Positions 18,011 through 27,652 of a stretch of 57,194 nt of DNA are shown piece after piece. This stretch comes from Cryobacterium sp. PH31-AA6 (lineage in GTDB: Bacteria; Actinomycetota; Actinomycetes; Actinomycetales; Microbacteriaceae). The notes under the pieces were generated by a model. It did no database searches. It saw only the letters and a list, made by a program, of their open reading frames with translations, and was not told the DNA's origin. The DNA lies in the NCBI RefSeq assembly GCF_030063195.1, contig NZ_JASISS010000014.1:1-57194 (forward strand). The letters are read 5' to 3'. Every line of letters starts with the position of its first letter. Position 1 is the first letter of the stretch. Position numbers and translations under genes: made by a program.

Positions 18011-18683
18011 GGACGCCGTCCTCCTCGCTCACGTTGAAACGGTAACCGACGTTGCGCACCGTGCCGATCAGCGACTCCTGGTCGCCGAGCTTGGCGCGGA
18101 GGCGGCGCACGTGCACATCCACCGTGCGGGTGCCGCCGAAGTAGTCGTAGCCCCACACCTCGCTCAGCAGTTGCTCCCGAGTGAAGACCCTCGACGGGTG
18201 CGCGGCGAGGAAGCGCAAGAGCTCGAATTCCTTGTAGGTGAGGTCGAGGGACCGGCCATGCACTTTCGCCGAGTAGCTGGCCTCGTCGATGACGACTCCG
18301 GCGGCGCGAATGGTGGCGCTCTCCTCCGGGCGGGGGGCGCGACCGACCAGGAGGCGGATGCGGGCATCCACCTCCGCCGGGCCCGCCGCGTCGAGGATGA
18401 CGTCGTCGACGCCCCAGTCCGCGCTGACCGCGGCGAGCCCGCCCTCGGTGATCACGAGCATGAGCGGAACCGTGTTGCCGGTCGTGCGGAGAATCTGGCA
18501 GAGCGATTTGGCGGCGATCAGATTGGTCCTGGCATCGACCAGGACGACCTCGGAGTCGGGCGCGTTGATGAGCTGGTCCGGCTGTGCCGGAATGATGCGT
18601 GTGCTGTGCGACAGCAACGCCAGGGCGGGGAGAACCTCACTGTTGACCGCCGAGGTCAGGATCAACAACTGCGCCACGCGCAC
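17985..18683 (-). CDS. glnR: GlnR-type orphan response regulator
   Basis: The protein has 232 residues. The receiver-like domain has [10 protein letters not shown] (Asp 50), but the usual acidic pair near the N-terminus is absent. This is the atypical receiver of GlnR, which works without a cognate kinase. [19 protein letters not shown] is a GlnR-type signature. The C-terminal winged helix has [20 protein letters not shown] and [17 protein letters not shown]. GlnR controls nitrogen assimilation genes, and in streptomycetes it interacts with PhoP control. No histidine kinase is adjacent. Confidence 0.85.
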   Translation of the reverse strand: MRVAQLLILTSAVNSEVLPALALLSHSTRIIPAQPDQLINAPDSEVVLVDARTNLIAAKSLCQILRTTGNTVPLMLVITEGGLAAVSADWGVDDVILDAAGPAEVDARIRLLVGRAPRPEESATIRAAGVVIDEASYSAKVHGRSLDLTYKEFELLRFLAAHPSRVFTREQLLSEVWGYDYFGGTRTVDVHVRRLRAKLGDQESLIGTVRNVGYRFNVSEEDGVRGIHPVRA

Positions 18684-18746
18684 CCTCCAAGGATTGTGGC
18701 CCCATACTAGCGTGCCGCGAATCGAGCTCGGGCAGGGCAGAATGGG

Positions 18747-19013
18747 ATGGTGAACTGGCAGTGGAAGAGCGTCGTCGTGGTCTGGCTGTTCGCGCTCGCC
18801 TGCGCGGTGCTCACCGGGCTGCTCTCCCTTCCGGGCCAGGGGCTGGTCTGGCTCGGTCTCTCCTTCGCCGGTTGCGTGATCGGAACCCTCTGCGTTCAGC
18901 TCGCAACGGGCCGCAAAGAGGGCTACGTGAACCGGGTGACGGTGAGCCTCGTCGGGGCCGTCGTGGTGCTCGCCGGTGCCACGGGAATTTTCTCCCTGGC
19001 CGGTCTCGCCTAG
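18747..19013 (+). CDS. Small membrane protein, hypothetical
   Basis: The protein has 88 residues and three predicted membrane segments (about 7-25, 29-52, 65-85) with one short polar loop [14 protein letters not shown] 18747 is used; the following GTG codon is an alternative. It begins a run of small genes transcribed toward ygfZ. No function recognised. Confidence 0.65.
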   Translation: MVNWQWKSVVVVWLFALACAVLTGLLSLPGQGLVWLGLSFAGCVIGTLCVQLATGRKEGYVNRVTVSLVGAVVVLAGATGIFSLAGLA

Positions 19014-19044
19014 TTTTCGGTTGCCGTCGGGTTAGAGTTGAGTC

Positions 19045-19158
19045 ATGTCAACCCTCGCACTCGAAATCTTCTTCCTGGGGCTCCTCGCGCTGGCGAGTCT
19101 GTCGATCGCCTGGGTTTCCGGAATCGTCCTGTTCAAGCTGTTTCGGGGGCAGCGGTAA
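19045..19158 (+). CDS. 37-residue single-span membrane peptide
   Basis: ATG 19045 to TAA 19158 encodes MSTLALEIFFLGLLALASLS followed by IAWVSGIVLFKLFRGQR. One hydrophobic helix has a short basic tail. It ends 6 bp before the nitrobindin-like gene, suggesting coupling. The ribosome site is weak (GAGTTGAG). Size, composition and position argue for a real small protein, but conservation is unproven. Confidence 0.5.
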   Translation: MSTLALEIFFLGLLALASLSIAWVSGIVLFKLFRGQR

Positions 19159-19164
19159 CCTTCG

Positions 19165-19779
19165 ATGTTCGAGCTCCCCACCCAGCTCCCTTCCGAACTC
19201 GTTCCGCTCTCCTGGCTTCTCGGCGTCTGGGAGGGCTCGGGGATTCTCGACTATGCCATCGGTGACACCTCGGTCACCCGGGAATTCGGTCATCGGCTGA
19301 GTTTCAGCCATGACGGCCTGCCGCACCTGAACTACAACTCGTACACCTGGCTCGAACCGGAGCCCGGATCCGACAGCGATGAGAAGATTCCGCTGATGAC
19401 GGAGACCGGGTACTGGCGGCTGAGCCGACAGCAGGGTGCCGGCGACCCCGGTCCCGGTCTGCTTCCGGCGGAGGGCGAGCATCCGTTCGTCACGGCATCG
19501 GCGGTTGAGACGCTCCGTAACGAGGACGGCGGGTTCGACATCGACGTGACGCTCGTGCACCCGGGGGGAGTGGCCGAAATCTATCTGGGCCAGGTCAAGG
19601 GTCCCCGGATCGACCTGGCCACGGATGCCGTGATGCGCACCCAGGGCGCCAAGGCGTACTCGGCGGCGACCCGGTTGTACGGCCTGGTCGAGGGACACCT
19701 GCTCTGGGCCTGGGACATCGCGGCCCTCGGCCAGCCGCTCCGCACGCACGCGTCCGGTCGGCTCAAACGGGTCGAATGA
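19165..19779 (+). CDS. Nitrobindin-like FABP/heme-binding beta-barrel protein
   Basis: The protein has 204 residues. The GVWEGSG motif near residue 20 is the GxWxGxG signature of the DUF1794/nitrobindin family. The C-terminal WAWDIAALGQPLRTHASGRL contains the histidine expected to ligate heme. Members bind ferric heme and can isomerise peroxynitrite or bind NO. An internal Gly/Pro/acidic insertion (about 65-75) is extra. In related genomes it sits near ygfZ, as here. Confidence 0.85.
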   Translation: MFELPTQLPSELVPLSWLLGVWEGSGILDYAIGDTSVTREFGHRLSFSHDGLPHLNYNSYTWLEPEPGSDSDEKIPLMTETGYWRLSRQQGAGDPGPGLLPAEGEHPFVTASAVETLRNEDGGFDIDVTLVHPGGVAEIYLGQVKGPRIDLATDAVMRTQGAKAYSAATRLYGLVEGHLLWAWDIAALGQPLRTHASGRLKRVE

Positions 19780-19913
19780 CGTCGACCCGGGCGGCCCCCG
19801 CGCGACCCACCGACGGGTCCGCCCGGTCAGCCCCCAGCCGGGCCGGTTAGGCTCCGGGACACCAGGGCCCCCGCCGCCGGCCGGCCCGAACAGCACGTTT
19901 GGAAAGAGCGCTC

Positions 19914-21077
19914 ATGACCCAGGCATCCGTTTCCCCCTTCCTCGAACTCGACGGTGCCGTGCAGGCCGACGGCCTCGACGCCGGCGTCGCCGCGCACTAC
20001 GGCAACCCCATGATCGAACAGCGTCGTCTGTTGGCCGGCGACGCCATCGTCGACCTGTCCAACCGTGGCGTGCTGAGCATTGCCGGGCCGGACCGGCTGA
20101 CCTGGCTCAACTCCCTCTCCAGCCAGCAGCTGCGCGGCCTGACCATAGGGGAGTCGACCGAGACCCTGCTGCTCGACCCGAACGGCCGGATCGAGTACGC
20201 GATGGCCGTCATCGACGACGGCGTGGAGACCTGGCTGATCGTGGAGGCCGGCGAGCTGCCCGGGCTGCACGCCTGGCTTGACAAGATGCGCTTCACCCTG
20301 CGGGTGCAGGTCGTCGACCACAGCCTGGCCTACGCGGTGATCGGCACGATGGCCGCGGACCCCGCGGCGCTGCCGCTCAAAGCCGCCGCGCCGAACGGGG
20401 TCACCCTGACCTGGCGTGACCCGTGGAACAGCGTCGTCACGGGAGGCTTCCAGTACGCGGATGCGCCCACCCACCCCGGCGCCGACTGGCACTGGACCGA
20501 GACGCTCGTGCCGCGTCCCTCCCTCCCGGCGCTCCGGGACGCGGTGCGAGACGGCCGCGTCGCGGCGGCCGGCACCCTGGCCCTCGAAGCGCTCCGGATC
20601 GCCGCCTGGCGCCCGCGCCGGGCGACCGAGGTCGACGAGAAGACCCTCCCGCACGAACTGGACTGGCTGCGCAGCGCCGTGCACCTGAACAAGGGCTGTT
20701 ACCGCGGGCAGGAGACCGTGGCGAAGGTGCACAACCTCGGCCACCCGCCCCGGCGCCTGGTGATGCTCCACCTGGACGGGTCCGATGCCGTGCTGCCCGT
20801 GCACGGCGACGAGGTGCAGGCGACGAAGCGGCTGGCGGACGGCGAGACCGAGCGCCGCGCCGTCGGCGTGATCACGTCGAGCGCCCGGCACCACGAACTC
20901 GGCCCGATCGCGCTCGCGGTGATCAAGCGCACCATCCCGGCCGAGGTCACCCTGCACGTGCAGTCGCAGGGTATCTCCGTGGCCGCGAACCAGGAGATCA
21001 TCGTGCCCCAGTCGGCCGGCTCGGTCGCGGAGATTCCGCGCCTGCCGCGCCTGGGCGTTCGCACCCCCGGTCGCTGA
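19914..21077 (+). CDS. ygfZ: Folate-binding YgfZ/GcvT-like protein
   Basis: The protein has 387 residues. The GcvT-fold N-terminal part contains [20 protein letters not shown], and the YgfZ hallmark [19 protein letters not shown] carries the conserved cysteine. YgfZ helps Fe-S cluster assembly or repair in a tetrahydrofolate-dependent way. ATG 19914 is preceded by GGAAAGAG; the frame opens five codons earlier without a ribosome site. The 3' end is followed by the 31-bp repeat array. Confidence 0.9.
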   Translation: MTQASVSPFLELDGAVQADGLDAGVAAHYGNPMIEQRRLLAGDAIVDLSNRGVLSIAGPDRLTWLNSLSSQQLRGLTIGESTETLLLDPNGRIEYAMAVIDDGVETWLIVEAGELPGLHAWLDKMRFTLRVQVVDHSLAYAVIGTMAADPAALPLKAAAPNGVTLTWRDPWNSVVTGGFQYADAPTHPGADWHWTETLVPRPSLPALRDAVRDGRVAAAGTLALEALRIAAWRPRRATEVDEKTLPHELDWLRSAVHLNKGCYRGQETVAKVHNLGHPPRRLVMLHLDGSDAVLPVHGDEVQATKRLADGETERRAVGVITSSARHHELGPIALAVIKRTIPAEVTLHVQSQGISVAANQEIIVPQSAGSVAEIPRLPRLGVRTPGR

Positions 21078-21100
21078 CCCGCAGCCGCGCCTGGTCTCCC

Positions 21101-21437
21101 CGGTGGTCGAGCCCGTCGAGACCCGCCTCCCCGGTGGTCGAGCCCGTCGAGACCCGCCTCCCCGGTGGTCGAGCCCGTCGAGACCTGCCTCCCCGGTGGT
21201 CGAGCCCGTCGAGACCTGCCTCCCCGGTGGTCGAGCCCGTCGAGACCTGCTCCGCACGTCGGTGGTCGAGCCCGTCGAGACCCGCCTCCCCGGTGGTCGA
21301 GCCCGTCGAGACCCGCCTCCCCGGTGGTCGAGCCCGTCGAGACCCGCCTCCCCGGTGGTCGAGCCTGTCGAGACCTGGCTCCCCGGTGGTCGAGCCCGTC
21401 GAGACCTGGCTCCCCGGTGGTCGGGCCTGCCGTGACC
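21101..21437. repeat. Tandem array of eleven 31-bp repeats
   Basis: Copies begin at 21101, 21132, 21163, 21194, 21225, 21260, 21291, 21322, 21353, 21384 and 21415. The unit is a 23-bp imperfect palindrome containing GGTCGAGCCCGTCGAGACC plus an 8-bp spacer (CGCCTCCC or near variants). The period is 31 bp except one 35-bp step before the sixth copy. The last copy is degenerate. The array fills the ygfZ-gpmA gap. Spacers are near-identical, so this is not CRISPR. It is open in several frames, which produces false ORFs. Confidence 0.97.
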
Positions 21438-21460
21438 CGCCACTCGGTAGAGTTGACGGC

Positions 21461-22210
21461 ATGTCAGAAACTTACAATCTCATCCTTCTCCGCCATGGCC
21501 AGAGCCTATGGAACCAAGAAAACCTCTTCACCGGCTGGGTGGACGTGAGGCTCAGCGAGCAGGGAGCGACCGAGGCGCGCCGCGCCGGCGAGCTCATCGC
21601 CGCGTCCGGCCTCCTGCCCGACGTGCTCCACACCTCATTACTTACCCGTGCAATCCAGACCGCGAACATCGCGCTCGAAGAAGCCGACCGGCTCTGGATC
21701 GACGTTAAGCGGTCCTGGCGCCTGAACGAGCGCCACTACGGTGCTCTCCAGGGGCTCGACAAGGCCGAGACCCTCGCCAAGTTCGGCCCGGAGCAGTTCC
21801 AGCTCTGGCGCCGGTCCTTCGACGTGCCGCCGCCCGTGCTCGCCGACGATTCCCCCTGGTCCCAGGCGCACGACTCCCGTTACGCCGGCCTCGGCGACCT
21901 TCTCCCGCGCACCGAATGCCTTAGCGACGTCGTCGACCGGATGCTGCCCTACTGGGAATCCGACATCGTCACCGACCTGCGCGCGGGAAAGACCGTGCTT
22001 GTCACCGCCCACGGCAACTCGCTCCGCGCCCTGGTCAAGCACCTCGACGGCATCTCCGACGCCGACATCGCCGAGCTGAACATCCCGACCGGGATCCCGC
22101 TGGTCTACCGCCTCGGTGCGGACATGATGCCGCTCGGCCCGGGAACCTACCTCGACCCCGAGGCCGCCGCCGCCGGCGCCGCCGCCGTCGCAGCCCAGGG
22201 CAAGAAGTAG
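21461..22210 (+). CDS. gpmA: 2,3-bisphosphoglycerate-dependent phosphoglycerate mutase
   Basis: The protein has 249 residues. It has [20 protein letters not shown] with the phospho-histidine, [32 protein letters not shown] and [15 protein letters not shown], all standard dPGM motifs. It interconverts 3- and 2-phosphoglycerate in glycolysis. ATG 21461 lies 24 bp after the last repeat unit. TAGAGT 9 bp upstream could be a -10 element, implying a very short leader. An Ala-rich C-terminus ends in QGKK. A strong terminator follows. Confidence 0.95.
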   Translation: MSETYNLILLRHGQSLWNQENLFTGWVDVRLSEQGATEARRAGELIAASGLLPDVLHTSLLTRAIQTANIALEEADRLWIDVKRSWRLNERHYGALQGLDKAETLAKFGPEQFQLWRRSFDVPPPVLADDSPWSQAHDSRYAGLGDLLPRTECLSDVVDRMLPYWESDIVTDLRAGKTVLVTAHGNSLRALVKHLDGISDADIAELNIPTGIPLVYRLGADMMPLGPGTYLDPEAAAAGAAAVAAQGKK

Positions 22211-22233
22211 CCCGACCGTCCACTTCGAACGAG

Positions 22234-22266
22234 AAAGCCCCGGAAGCGATCGCTTCCGGGGCTTTT
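22234..22266. terminator. Bidirectional terminator between gpmA and phoU
   Basis: AAAGCCCCGGAAGCGA and TCGCTTCCGGGGCTTT are perfect reverse complements, flanked by A and T runs, so the element can end transcription from both convergent genes. Confidence 0.93.
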
Positions 22267-22299
22267 CCTGTGTTGCCGTGAACCGCGGCCGCGGTCGGC

Positions 22300-22971
22300 C
22301 TACGCGCTCGTGTGCGGCGCGCTGGAGTTCTGCTGCCAGGCGCCCGTGCCGAGGTACTGCACCTTCTTCGCGATCGAGACGGCGTGGTCGGCGAACCGCT
22401 CGTGGTAGCGGCTGGCCAGGGTCGCGTCGACCGTGTCGGCCGCCTCACCCTTCCAGGTCTCGCCGAGAACGGCGTCGAACACGCTCAGGTGCAGGGCGTC
22501 GATCTTGTCGTCCTCGTTGCGGATCGTCTCGGCCAGCAGCATGTCCTCGTTGGTGAGGAGCTCGGTGAGCATGGTCGCGATCGCCGTGACGAGGGAGCCC
22601 ATCTCGGCGAAGGTGCCGCGCAGGCTCTTCGGCACGACCTTGTCGGGGAACCGGTACCGGGCGAGCTGGGCGATGTGCGTCGACAGGTCGCCCATCCGCT
22701 CGAGCGAGGCGCTGATCCGCAGCGCGCTCACGACGATGCGGAGGTCGCGGGCGACGGGCTGCTGGCGAGCGAGGATGGTGATCGCCAGCTCGTCGAGCTC
22801 GATCGTCAACTCGTCGATCTTCTCGTCCTCGCTGATGGCCTCCTCGGCCAGACTCACATCGGACTCGTTGAACGCCCTGGTCGCCTTGTCGATCGAGATC
22901 GCCACGAGGCGCGAAATCTCCACGAGACGGTCCTGAACCTCGGCGAGCTCCTGTTGAAATACTTCGCGCAT
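22300..22971 (-). CDS. phoU: Phosphate signalling protein PhoU
   Basis: The protein has 223 residues with two PhoU three-helix bundles. The metal-binding E/D motifs are seen as ISEDEKIDELTIELDELAIT and TIRNEDDKIDALHLSVFDAV. PhoU links the Pst transporter to the SenX3-type kinase and represses the Pho response when phosphate is ample. It is divergent from senX3, with a PHO-like repeat in the shared promoter region. Confidence 0.95.
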   Translation of the reverse strand: MREVFQQELAEVQDRLVEISRLVAISIDKATRAFNESDVSLAEEAISEDEKIDELTIELDELAITILARQQPVARDLRIVVSALRISASLERMGDLSTHIAQLARYRFPDKVVPKSLRGTFAEMGSLVTAIATMLTELLTNEDMLLAETIRNEDDKIDALHLSVFDAVLGETWKGEAADTVDATLASRYHERFADHAVSIAKKVQYLGTGAWQQNSSAPHTSA

Positions 22972-23052
22972 GAGTGTGTTGTCCTTCCTGGGCGCGCGTT
23001 ACGCGCAGACACGTGAGCCCCACCTGGCCCCCAGCGAATCATGCCGGACCGA

Positions 23053-23081
23053 GGTTAACGGCAGGTGCCGTGAGCTTGAAC
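23053..23081. promoter_or_regulatory. PHO-like direct repeats between phoU and senX3
   Basis: GGTTAAC (23053), GGTGCCG (23064) and CTTGAAC (23075) are three degenerate units with an exact 11-bp period. They resemble the reverse complement of the pstS box (GGTGAACggaaGGTGAAC). The site is about 80 bp from phoU and 70 bp from senX3, so autoregulation by RegX3 is plausible. Confidence 0.6.
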
Positions 23082-23151
23082 ACTTCCTAAAGTAGCCTGC
23101 AACAGACCCCTCGCGTCGACCGCCCCGATTAACAGTCAGTAATCTGGCTAA

Positions 23152-24306
23152 ATGGAATCGACATGGCTGGTGCTGGTGTCGCTGGCACTCGGCCTCGCCG
23201 TCGGTGCCGGCTTCGTCACGCTGCTGCACGTGGCCGAACGCCACGGGCGACGAGCGGCCGAGGTCGTGAACCCCGCGGTTCCCGACGGGATCGATCAGGT
23301 TCTCGACGCGCTCGAGAGCGCGGGGGCCGTGCTCGACCCGTCGAACAACGTCATCAAGGCGTCGCCGGCCGCCGTGTCGATGGGGCTGGTCTGGAACCAG
23401 CAACTGGTGCATCCGGAATTGCTCGAACTGGCCGGGCAGGTCCGCCGATCCGGCGACGCGATCTCCGAGAGCCTGATCCTCTCCCGCGGACCGTTCAATG
23501 ACGCGAGCATGCGGGTGCGGGTGCGGCTGGCCCGGCTGGGCACCCGGTACGTGCTGATCCTCGCCGAGGACCGCACCGAGGCGTTCCGGCTCGACGAGGT
23601 GCGCCGAGACTTCGTCGCCAACATCAGCCACGAACTGAAGACCCCGATCGCCGCCGTCGGCCTGCTCGCCGAGGCGCTCGGGCACGCAGCGGATGACCCG
23701 GTGCAGGTTCGGCGGTTCGCCAACCGGTTGACCACGGAGTCGGGTCGGCTGACCCGCCTGACCCAGGAGATCATCGAACTCTCCCGGCTGCAGGCGCAGG
23801 ATTCCCTGGCCGAGCCCGAGGTGCTGAACGTGGACGATATCGTCTCGGCGGCCGTCGACCAGAGCCGGGTGGTCGCCGATGCCGACCGGATCACGATCGC
23901 CGTCGGCAAGAAGTCCCGCGCCGAGGTCAGCGGCGACGAACGCCTGCTGGTGATGGCCGTGCACAACCTGGTCGCCAACGCCGTGCACTACTCGCCGGAG
24001 GGCTCCCGGGTCGGAGTCGGCGTGCGCCGGCACGACGGCGTGGTGGAGATCACCGTCACCGACCAGGGAGTGGGGATCGCCGAGGCCGACCTCGAGCGCA
24101 TCTTCGAGCGCTTCTTCCGGGTCGACCAGGCCAGGTCGCGCCACACCGGCGGGACCGGCCTGGGGCTGTCGATCGTCAAACACATCGTGCAGATCCACGG
24201 CGGTGACATCCGGGTCTGGTCCCAGCCCGGCAGTGGCTCCACCTTCACCATCCGGCTTCCAGAGGCGCCACCCACCGCCCCGTCGGCGGCGGAAACCTCA
24301 TCGTGA
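23152..24306 (+). CDS. senX3: Sensor histidine kinase SenX3
   Basis: The protein has 384 residues. An N-terminal membrane helix is followed by a PAS-like region, then the H-box FVANISHELKTPIAAVG with His 160. The HATPase has a VHNLVANAVHYSPEGS N-box and GTGLGLSIVKHIVQIHGG. SenX3 phosphorylates RegX3 under phosphate limitation. It overlaps or abuts regX3 and is divergent from phoU, the conserved actinobacterial arrangement. Confidence 0.95.
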   Translation: MESTWLVLVSLALGLAVGAGFVTLLHVAERHGRRAAEVVNPAVPDGIDQVLDALESAGAVLDPSNNVIKASPAAVSMGLVWNQQLVHPELLELAGQVRRSGDAISESLILSRGPFNDASMRVRVRLARLGTRYVLILAEDRTEAFRLDEVRRDFVANISHELKTPIAAVGLLAEALGHAADDPVQVRRFANRLTTESGRLTRLTQEIIELSRLQAQDSLAEPEVLNVDDIVSAAVDQSRVVADADRITIAVGKKSRAEVSGDERLLVMAVHNLVANAVHYSPEGSRVGVGVRRHDGVVEITVTDQGVGIAEADLERIFERFFRVDQARSRHTGGTGLGLSIVKHIVQIHGGDIRVWSQPGSGSTFTIRLPEAPPTAPSAAETSS

Positions 24307-24359
24307 CGTCCCCACATTCGACCGAGACAGCCCGCTCCGGCGGCGACAGGAGCCACACC

Positions 24360-25040
24360 GTGACCCACATCCTTCTTGTCGAAGACGAGCAAGCCCTGAG
24401 CGAGCCGCTGAGCTTCCTGCTCGAACGGGAGGGCTACGAGGTGACGGTCGCCGAAGACGGGCCCAGTGCCATCCGCGAGTTCGACCGCACCGGTGCCGAC
24501 CTGATCCTGCTCGACCTGATGCTCCCGGGCATCCCCGGCACCGAGGTGTGCCGGGAGATTCGGACCCGCTCCACCGTGCCGATCATCATGCTCACCGCCA
24601 AGGACTCCGAGGTCGACATCGTCGTCGGGCTTGAGCTGGGCGCGGACGACTACGTCACCAAGCCGTACTCGACCCGGGAACTGCTCGCGCGGATCCGGGC
24701 CGTGTCCAGACGGCGCACCGAGGTGGAGCTTGACGACGACAGCGTGCTCTCGGCCGGCACGGTGAGCATGGACATCGAGCGGCACACCGTCTCGGTCTCC
24801 GGTGAGGTCGTGAACATGCCGCTCAAGGAATTCGAACTGCTGGAGTTCCTGCTCCGCAACGCCGGCCGGGTGCTCACCCGCGGCCAGCTGATCGATCGGG
24901 TCTGGGGCACGGATTACTTCGGCGACACGAAGACGCTGGACGTGCACATCAAGCGCATTCGCTCACGGATCGAGGCCACGCCGTCCGAGCCGACCATGCT
25001 CGTGACCGTGCGCGGGCTCGGCTACCGCTTCGAGGCCTGA
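24360..25040 (+). CDS. regX3: Response regulator RegX3
   Basis: The protein has 226 residues. The receiver begins VTHILLVEDEQ with the phosphorylation site Asp 52 in LLDLMLPG. The OmpR-type winged helix has MPLKEFELLEFLLRNAGRVL and GDTKTLDVHIKRIRSRIE. The GTG at 24360 is chosen for AGGAG upstream and for family length; the frame is open to 24303, overlapping senX3. It should bind the GTTCACC-type repeats listed here. Confidence 0.95.
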   Translation: MTHILLVEDEQALSEPLSFLLEREGYEVTVAEDGPSAIREFDRTGADLILLDLMLPGIPGTEVCREIRTRSTVPIIMLTAKDSEVDIVVGLELGADDYVTKPYSTRELLARIRAVSRRRTEVELDDDSVLSAGTVSMDIERHTVSVSGEVVNMPLKEFELLEFLLRNAGRVLTRGQLIDRVWGTDYFGDTKTLDVHIKRIRSRIEATPSEPTMLVTVRGLGYRFEA

Positions 25041-25128
25041 CCCTTCGAGGCCGCACCCGTTTCCGCGGGGCGCGCCCGCCGCCGCGCCCGCGGGCTGCGG
25101 AAAGCGAAGCGGCCTGGCGCGATCCGGG

Positions 25129-25614
25129 CTACGGCGTGGGTGCTGCCGTGGGGAGGAGCGTCGAGTAGGTGCCCAGGGTGCCGTCGAGAACGGGCACGAG
25201 CAACTCGACCCCGGTCTGATCGCCGTACTGGAAGTAGACCGGGAAGAGCGAGCCGGGCTGGGCGGAGATGGCGTCCATGGGGATGAGCGGGCCGTCCTCG
25301 GTGCCGAAGGCGGTCGTGGAGTCGGCCTTCACGGTGATCTTCTGGTTGACCTTGCCGGTGGCGCCATCGAACTGCACGTTCAGGCTGTGCGCCGAGTCGC
25401 CGGTGTTGACCACCGTGACGAGGAGGCTTCCCGTGGTGCCGTCTTCCGAGAGCACGATCGCGTTACGCACGGCGAGGTCGCCGACATTGCCGCTCACGCC
25501 GTCACTGGCGTCGTAGTGCTTGGTGGTCGACTGCGGTGCCAGGAGGTTGCAGCCGCTGGTGCCCAACAGGACGCCGGCCGCCAGAACGACAGACACTATG
25601 ACTCGAGCCCTCAC
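25129..25614 (-). CDS. lpqE: LpqE-like lipoprotein
   Basis: The protein has 161 residues. The GTG at 25614 follows GGAGG. The signal peptide ends in the lipobox LGTSGC. The mature part is a beta-rich domain with LAVRNAIVLSEDGTTGSLLV. It is divergent from carD, as lpqE is in mycobacteria. Function is not established; it is presumably anchored on the outer face of the membrane. Confidence 0.82.
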   Translation of the reverse strand: MRARVIVSVVLAAGVLLGTSGCNLLAPQSTTKHYDASDGVSGNVGDLAVRNAIVLSEDGTTGSLLVTVVNTGDSAHSLNVQFDGATGKVNQKITVKADSTTAFGTEDGPLIPMDAISAQPGSLFPVYFQYGDQTGVELLVPVLDGTLGTYSTLLPTAAPTP

Positions 25615-25782
25615 AAGACCTCCACAACAGTTCGATGACCCGCCCAAGGAGGAGCACCGGAAATTTGGCTTTGCGCCTAGCTTACCGGTCGCGCGCGACG
25701 GGGGGAGCGGTCCCGGGCGGCGCGGCGAACCTTACCACCGTCAGCTGTGGTATCCTAGACGTTGCTGAAGGGATATACATAC

Positions 25783-26265
25783 ATGCTTTTTGAGGTTGGC
25801 GAAACCGTCGTTTATCCCCACCATGGAGCCGCGACTATCACCGAGGTGAAGACGCGGATCGTTAAGGGTGAAGAGAAACTGTACCTGAAGCTCAATGTTA
25901 CTCAGGGCGATCTCACCATTGAAGTGCCCGCCGAGAACGTCGACCTCGTCGGCGTACGCGACGTGATCGGTAAAGAGGGACTCGACAAGGTGTTCGAGGT
26001 GCTTCGCGCACCGTTCACCGAGGAGCCCACGAACTGGTCGCGCCGCTACAAGGCGAACCTGGAAAAGCTCGCCTCGGGCGACGTCATCAAGGTGTCCGAG
26101 GTCGTCCGCGACCTGTGGCGCCGCGACCAGGACCGTGGCCTGTCCGCCGGAGAGAAGCGCATGCTGGCGAAGGCACGCCAGATCCTGATCTCCGAGCTCG
26201 CCCTGGCCGAGAAGACCGACGAAGAGAAGGCATCCACCGTTCTCGACGAGGTTCTCGCTTCGTAA
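25783..26265 (+). CDS. carD: RNA polymerase-binding transcription factor CarD
   Basis: The protein has 160 residues. The N-terminal RNAP-interaction domain starts [20 protein letters not shown]. The helical C-terminal domain has the conserved Trp region ([20 protein letters not shown]) that wedges into the -10 upstream edge. CarD stabilises open complexes at rRNA and many housekeeping promoters. ATG 25783 follows AAGGGA; a TTG 21 bp earlier is less likely. TATCCT at 25751-25756 may be its -10 element. Confidence 0.96.
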   Translation: MLFEVGETVVYPHHGAATITEVKTRIVKGEEKLYLKLNVTQGDLTIEVPAENVDLVGVRDVIGKEGLDKVFEVLRAPFTEEPTNWSRRYKANLEKLASGDVIKVSEVVRDLWRRDQDRGLSAGEKRMLAKARQILISELALAEKTDEEKASTVLDEVLAS

Positions 26266-26283
26266 CACCGTTCTTTCGTTGGA

Positions 26284-26309
26284 GGGCGGCGCCGCAAGGT
26301 GCCGCCTTT
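26284..26309 (+). terminator. Terminator after carD
   Basis: A 9-bp stem (GGCGGCGCC with GGTGCCGCC, one G-T pair) is capped by a GCAA tetraloop and followed by TTTC. It lies 20 bp past the carD stop. Confidence 0.75.
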
Positions 26310-26380
26310 CGCGTTTCTCCTCCCGAGTCGTCGGCGCAGTTGCCCTATTCGACGTCGACCTCACCAGATAGCCTCCAGAC

Positions 26381-27652
26381 ATGACTGATTCCCCTGCGCC
26401 CATGGTCGCGGTCATTGTCGTCGCCGCAGGCAGCGGCAGCCGCCTGGGACACAGCGAACCCAAGGCGTTCGTTCCCCTCGCCGGTCGCACCCTGCTCGAG
26501 CGCGCCCTGCTGGGCGTGTTCGGGATGCGGGAGCCTGCCCAGGTGATCGTGGTCGCCCCCGCGGACCGGCTCGACGCGGCGCGGGCCATCGCCGACTCCG
26601 CCGCCGGCCCCTTCGACGACCGGGTGGACGTCGTCGCCGGCGGGGCCAGTCGGCAGGATTCCGTGAATCGCGGGCTGGCCGTAGTGCGGCCCGGCGTGCT
26701 CACCGTGCTCGTGCACGACGCCGCCAGGGCGCTCACCCCGTCGGCACTGTGCGACGCCGTGGTCGACGCAGTGCGCGCCACGGGGAACGGCGTCGTGCCC
26801 GGCCTGGCCGTCGTGGACACGATCAAGCGTGTCGACGGACACGGGGCGATCCTCGGCACGGTTGACCGATCCGCGCTGTCCGCGGTGCAGACCCCGCAGG
26901 GGTTCCCCCGGGACGTGCTCGTGGCCGCAGCGGCCGCCGCAACCGGTGAGTCGACGGATGACGCCGCGATGGTGGCATCCGCCGGCTACCCGGTGAACGT
27001 CATCGAGGGTGACGCCCTCGCCTTCAAGATCACGACGCCGTGGGACCTGCGCCGCGCCGAATCCCTGCTCCGGGCGGGGTCGGCCCTGGCCGGATCGCCC
27101 GCGGCCGCTTCGATCCCGGCCGGCGAGAACGCCCGTGCCACGATCACACCGGATCCGCGCGTCGGCACCGGCCTCGACGTGCACGCTTTCGACGATGCCT
27201 CGCCGCTCTGGCTCGCCGGCCTGCACTGGCCGGGTGAGCGCGGACTCTCCGGGCACAGCGACGGAGACGCCGCCGTGCACGCGATCTGCGACGCGATGCT
27301 CGCCGCGGCCGGACTCGGCGACATCGGCGGGATCTTCGGCACCAGCGATCCGGTCTACGCCGAGGCCCACGGTGAGGTTTTCCTGCGCGAGACGGTCCGG
27401 AGGATCACCGACGCCGGATTCCGGGTCGGGAACGTCTCCGTGCAGATCATCGGCAACCGACCGAAACTCGCGCCGCGCCGCGCCGAGGCGCAGGCGCTGC
27501 TCGGCTCCCTGCTCGGCACATCGGTGAGCGTGACGGCGACGACCACGGATGCGCTCGGCTTCACGGGGCGCGGCGAAGGCATCGCGGCGCTCGCAACCGC
27601 GATCCTGTTCCCGGTTACCGCCGAGCGCCCTGTTCTAAGCTGGGAGGCGTGA
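26381..27652 (+). CDS. ispDF: Bifunctional IspD/IspF (MEP pathway)
   Basis: The protein has 423 residues. IspD (about 1-230) starts with the CTP-binding loop [19 protein letters not shown] linker follows, then IspF (about 260-423) with GTGLDVHAF, whose Asp and His bind metal, and [18 protein letters not shown]. It makes CDP-methylerythritol and then, after IspE, the cyclodiphosphate for isoprenoids. Fusion of the two is common in Microbacteriaceae. The stop overlaps cysS by 4 bp. Confidence 0.96.
   Translation: MTDSPAPMVAVIVVAAGSGSRLGHSEPKAFVPLAGRTLLERALLGVFGMREPAQVIVVAPADRLDAARAIADSAAGPFDDRVDVVAGGASRQDSVNRGLAVVRPGVLTVLVHDAARALTPSALCDAVVDAVRATGNGVVPGLAVVDTIKRVDGHGAILGTVDRSALSAVQTPQGFPRDVLVAAAAAATGESTDDAAMVASAGYPVNVIEGDALAFKITTPWDLRRAESLLRAGSALAGSPAAASIPAGENARATITPDPRVGTGLDVHAFDDASPLWLAGLHWPGERGLSGHSDGDAAVHAICDAMLAAAGLGDIGGIFGTSDPVYAEAHGEVFLRETVRRITDAGFRVGNVSVQIIGNRPKLAPRRAEAQALLGSLLGTSVSVTATTTDALGFTGRGEGIAALATAILFPVTAERPVLSWEA

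Noticed and set aside
21101..21437. CRISPR array
   Set aside because: The 31-bp period is regular, but the intervening 8-bp segments are nearly identical and there are no cas genes.
19827..21443. Long antisense open frame over ygfZ and the repeat array
   Set aside because: Shadow frame; Gly/Arg/His-rich with no family.
21103..21548. Repeat-encoded open frames rich in Pro, Val and Arg
   Set aside because: They are open only because the 31-bp unit lacks stops; no ribosome sites, and the gpmA start is clear.
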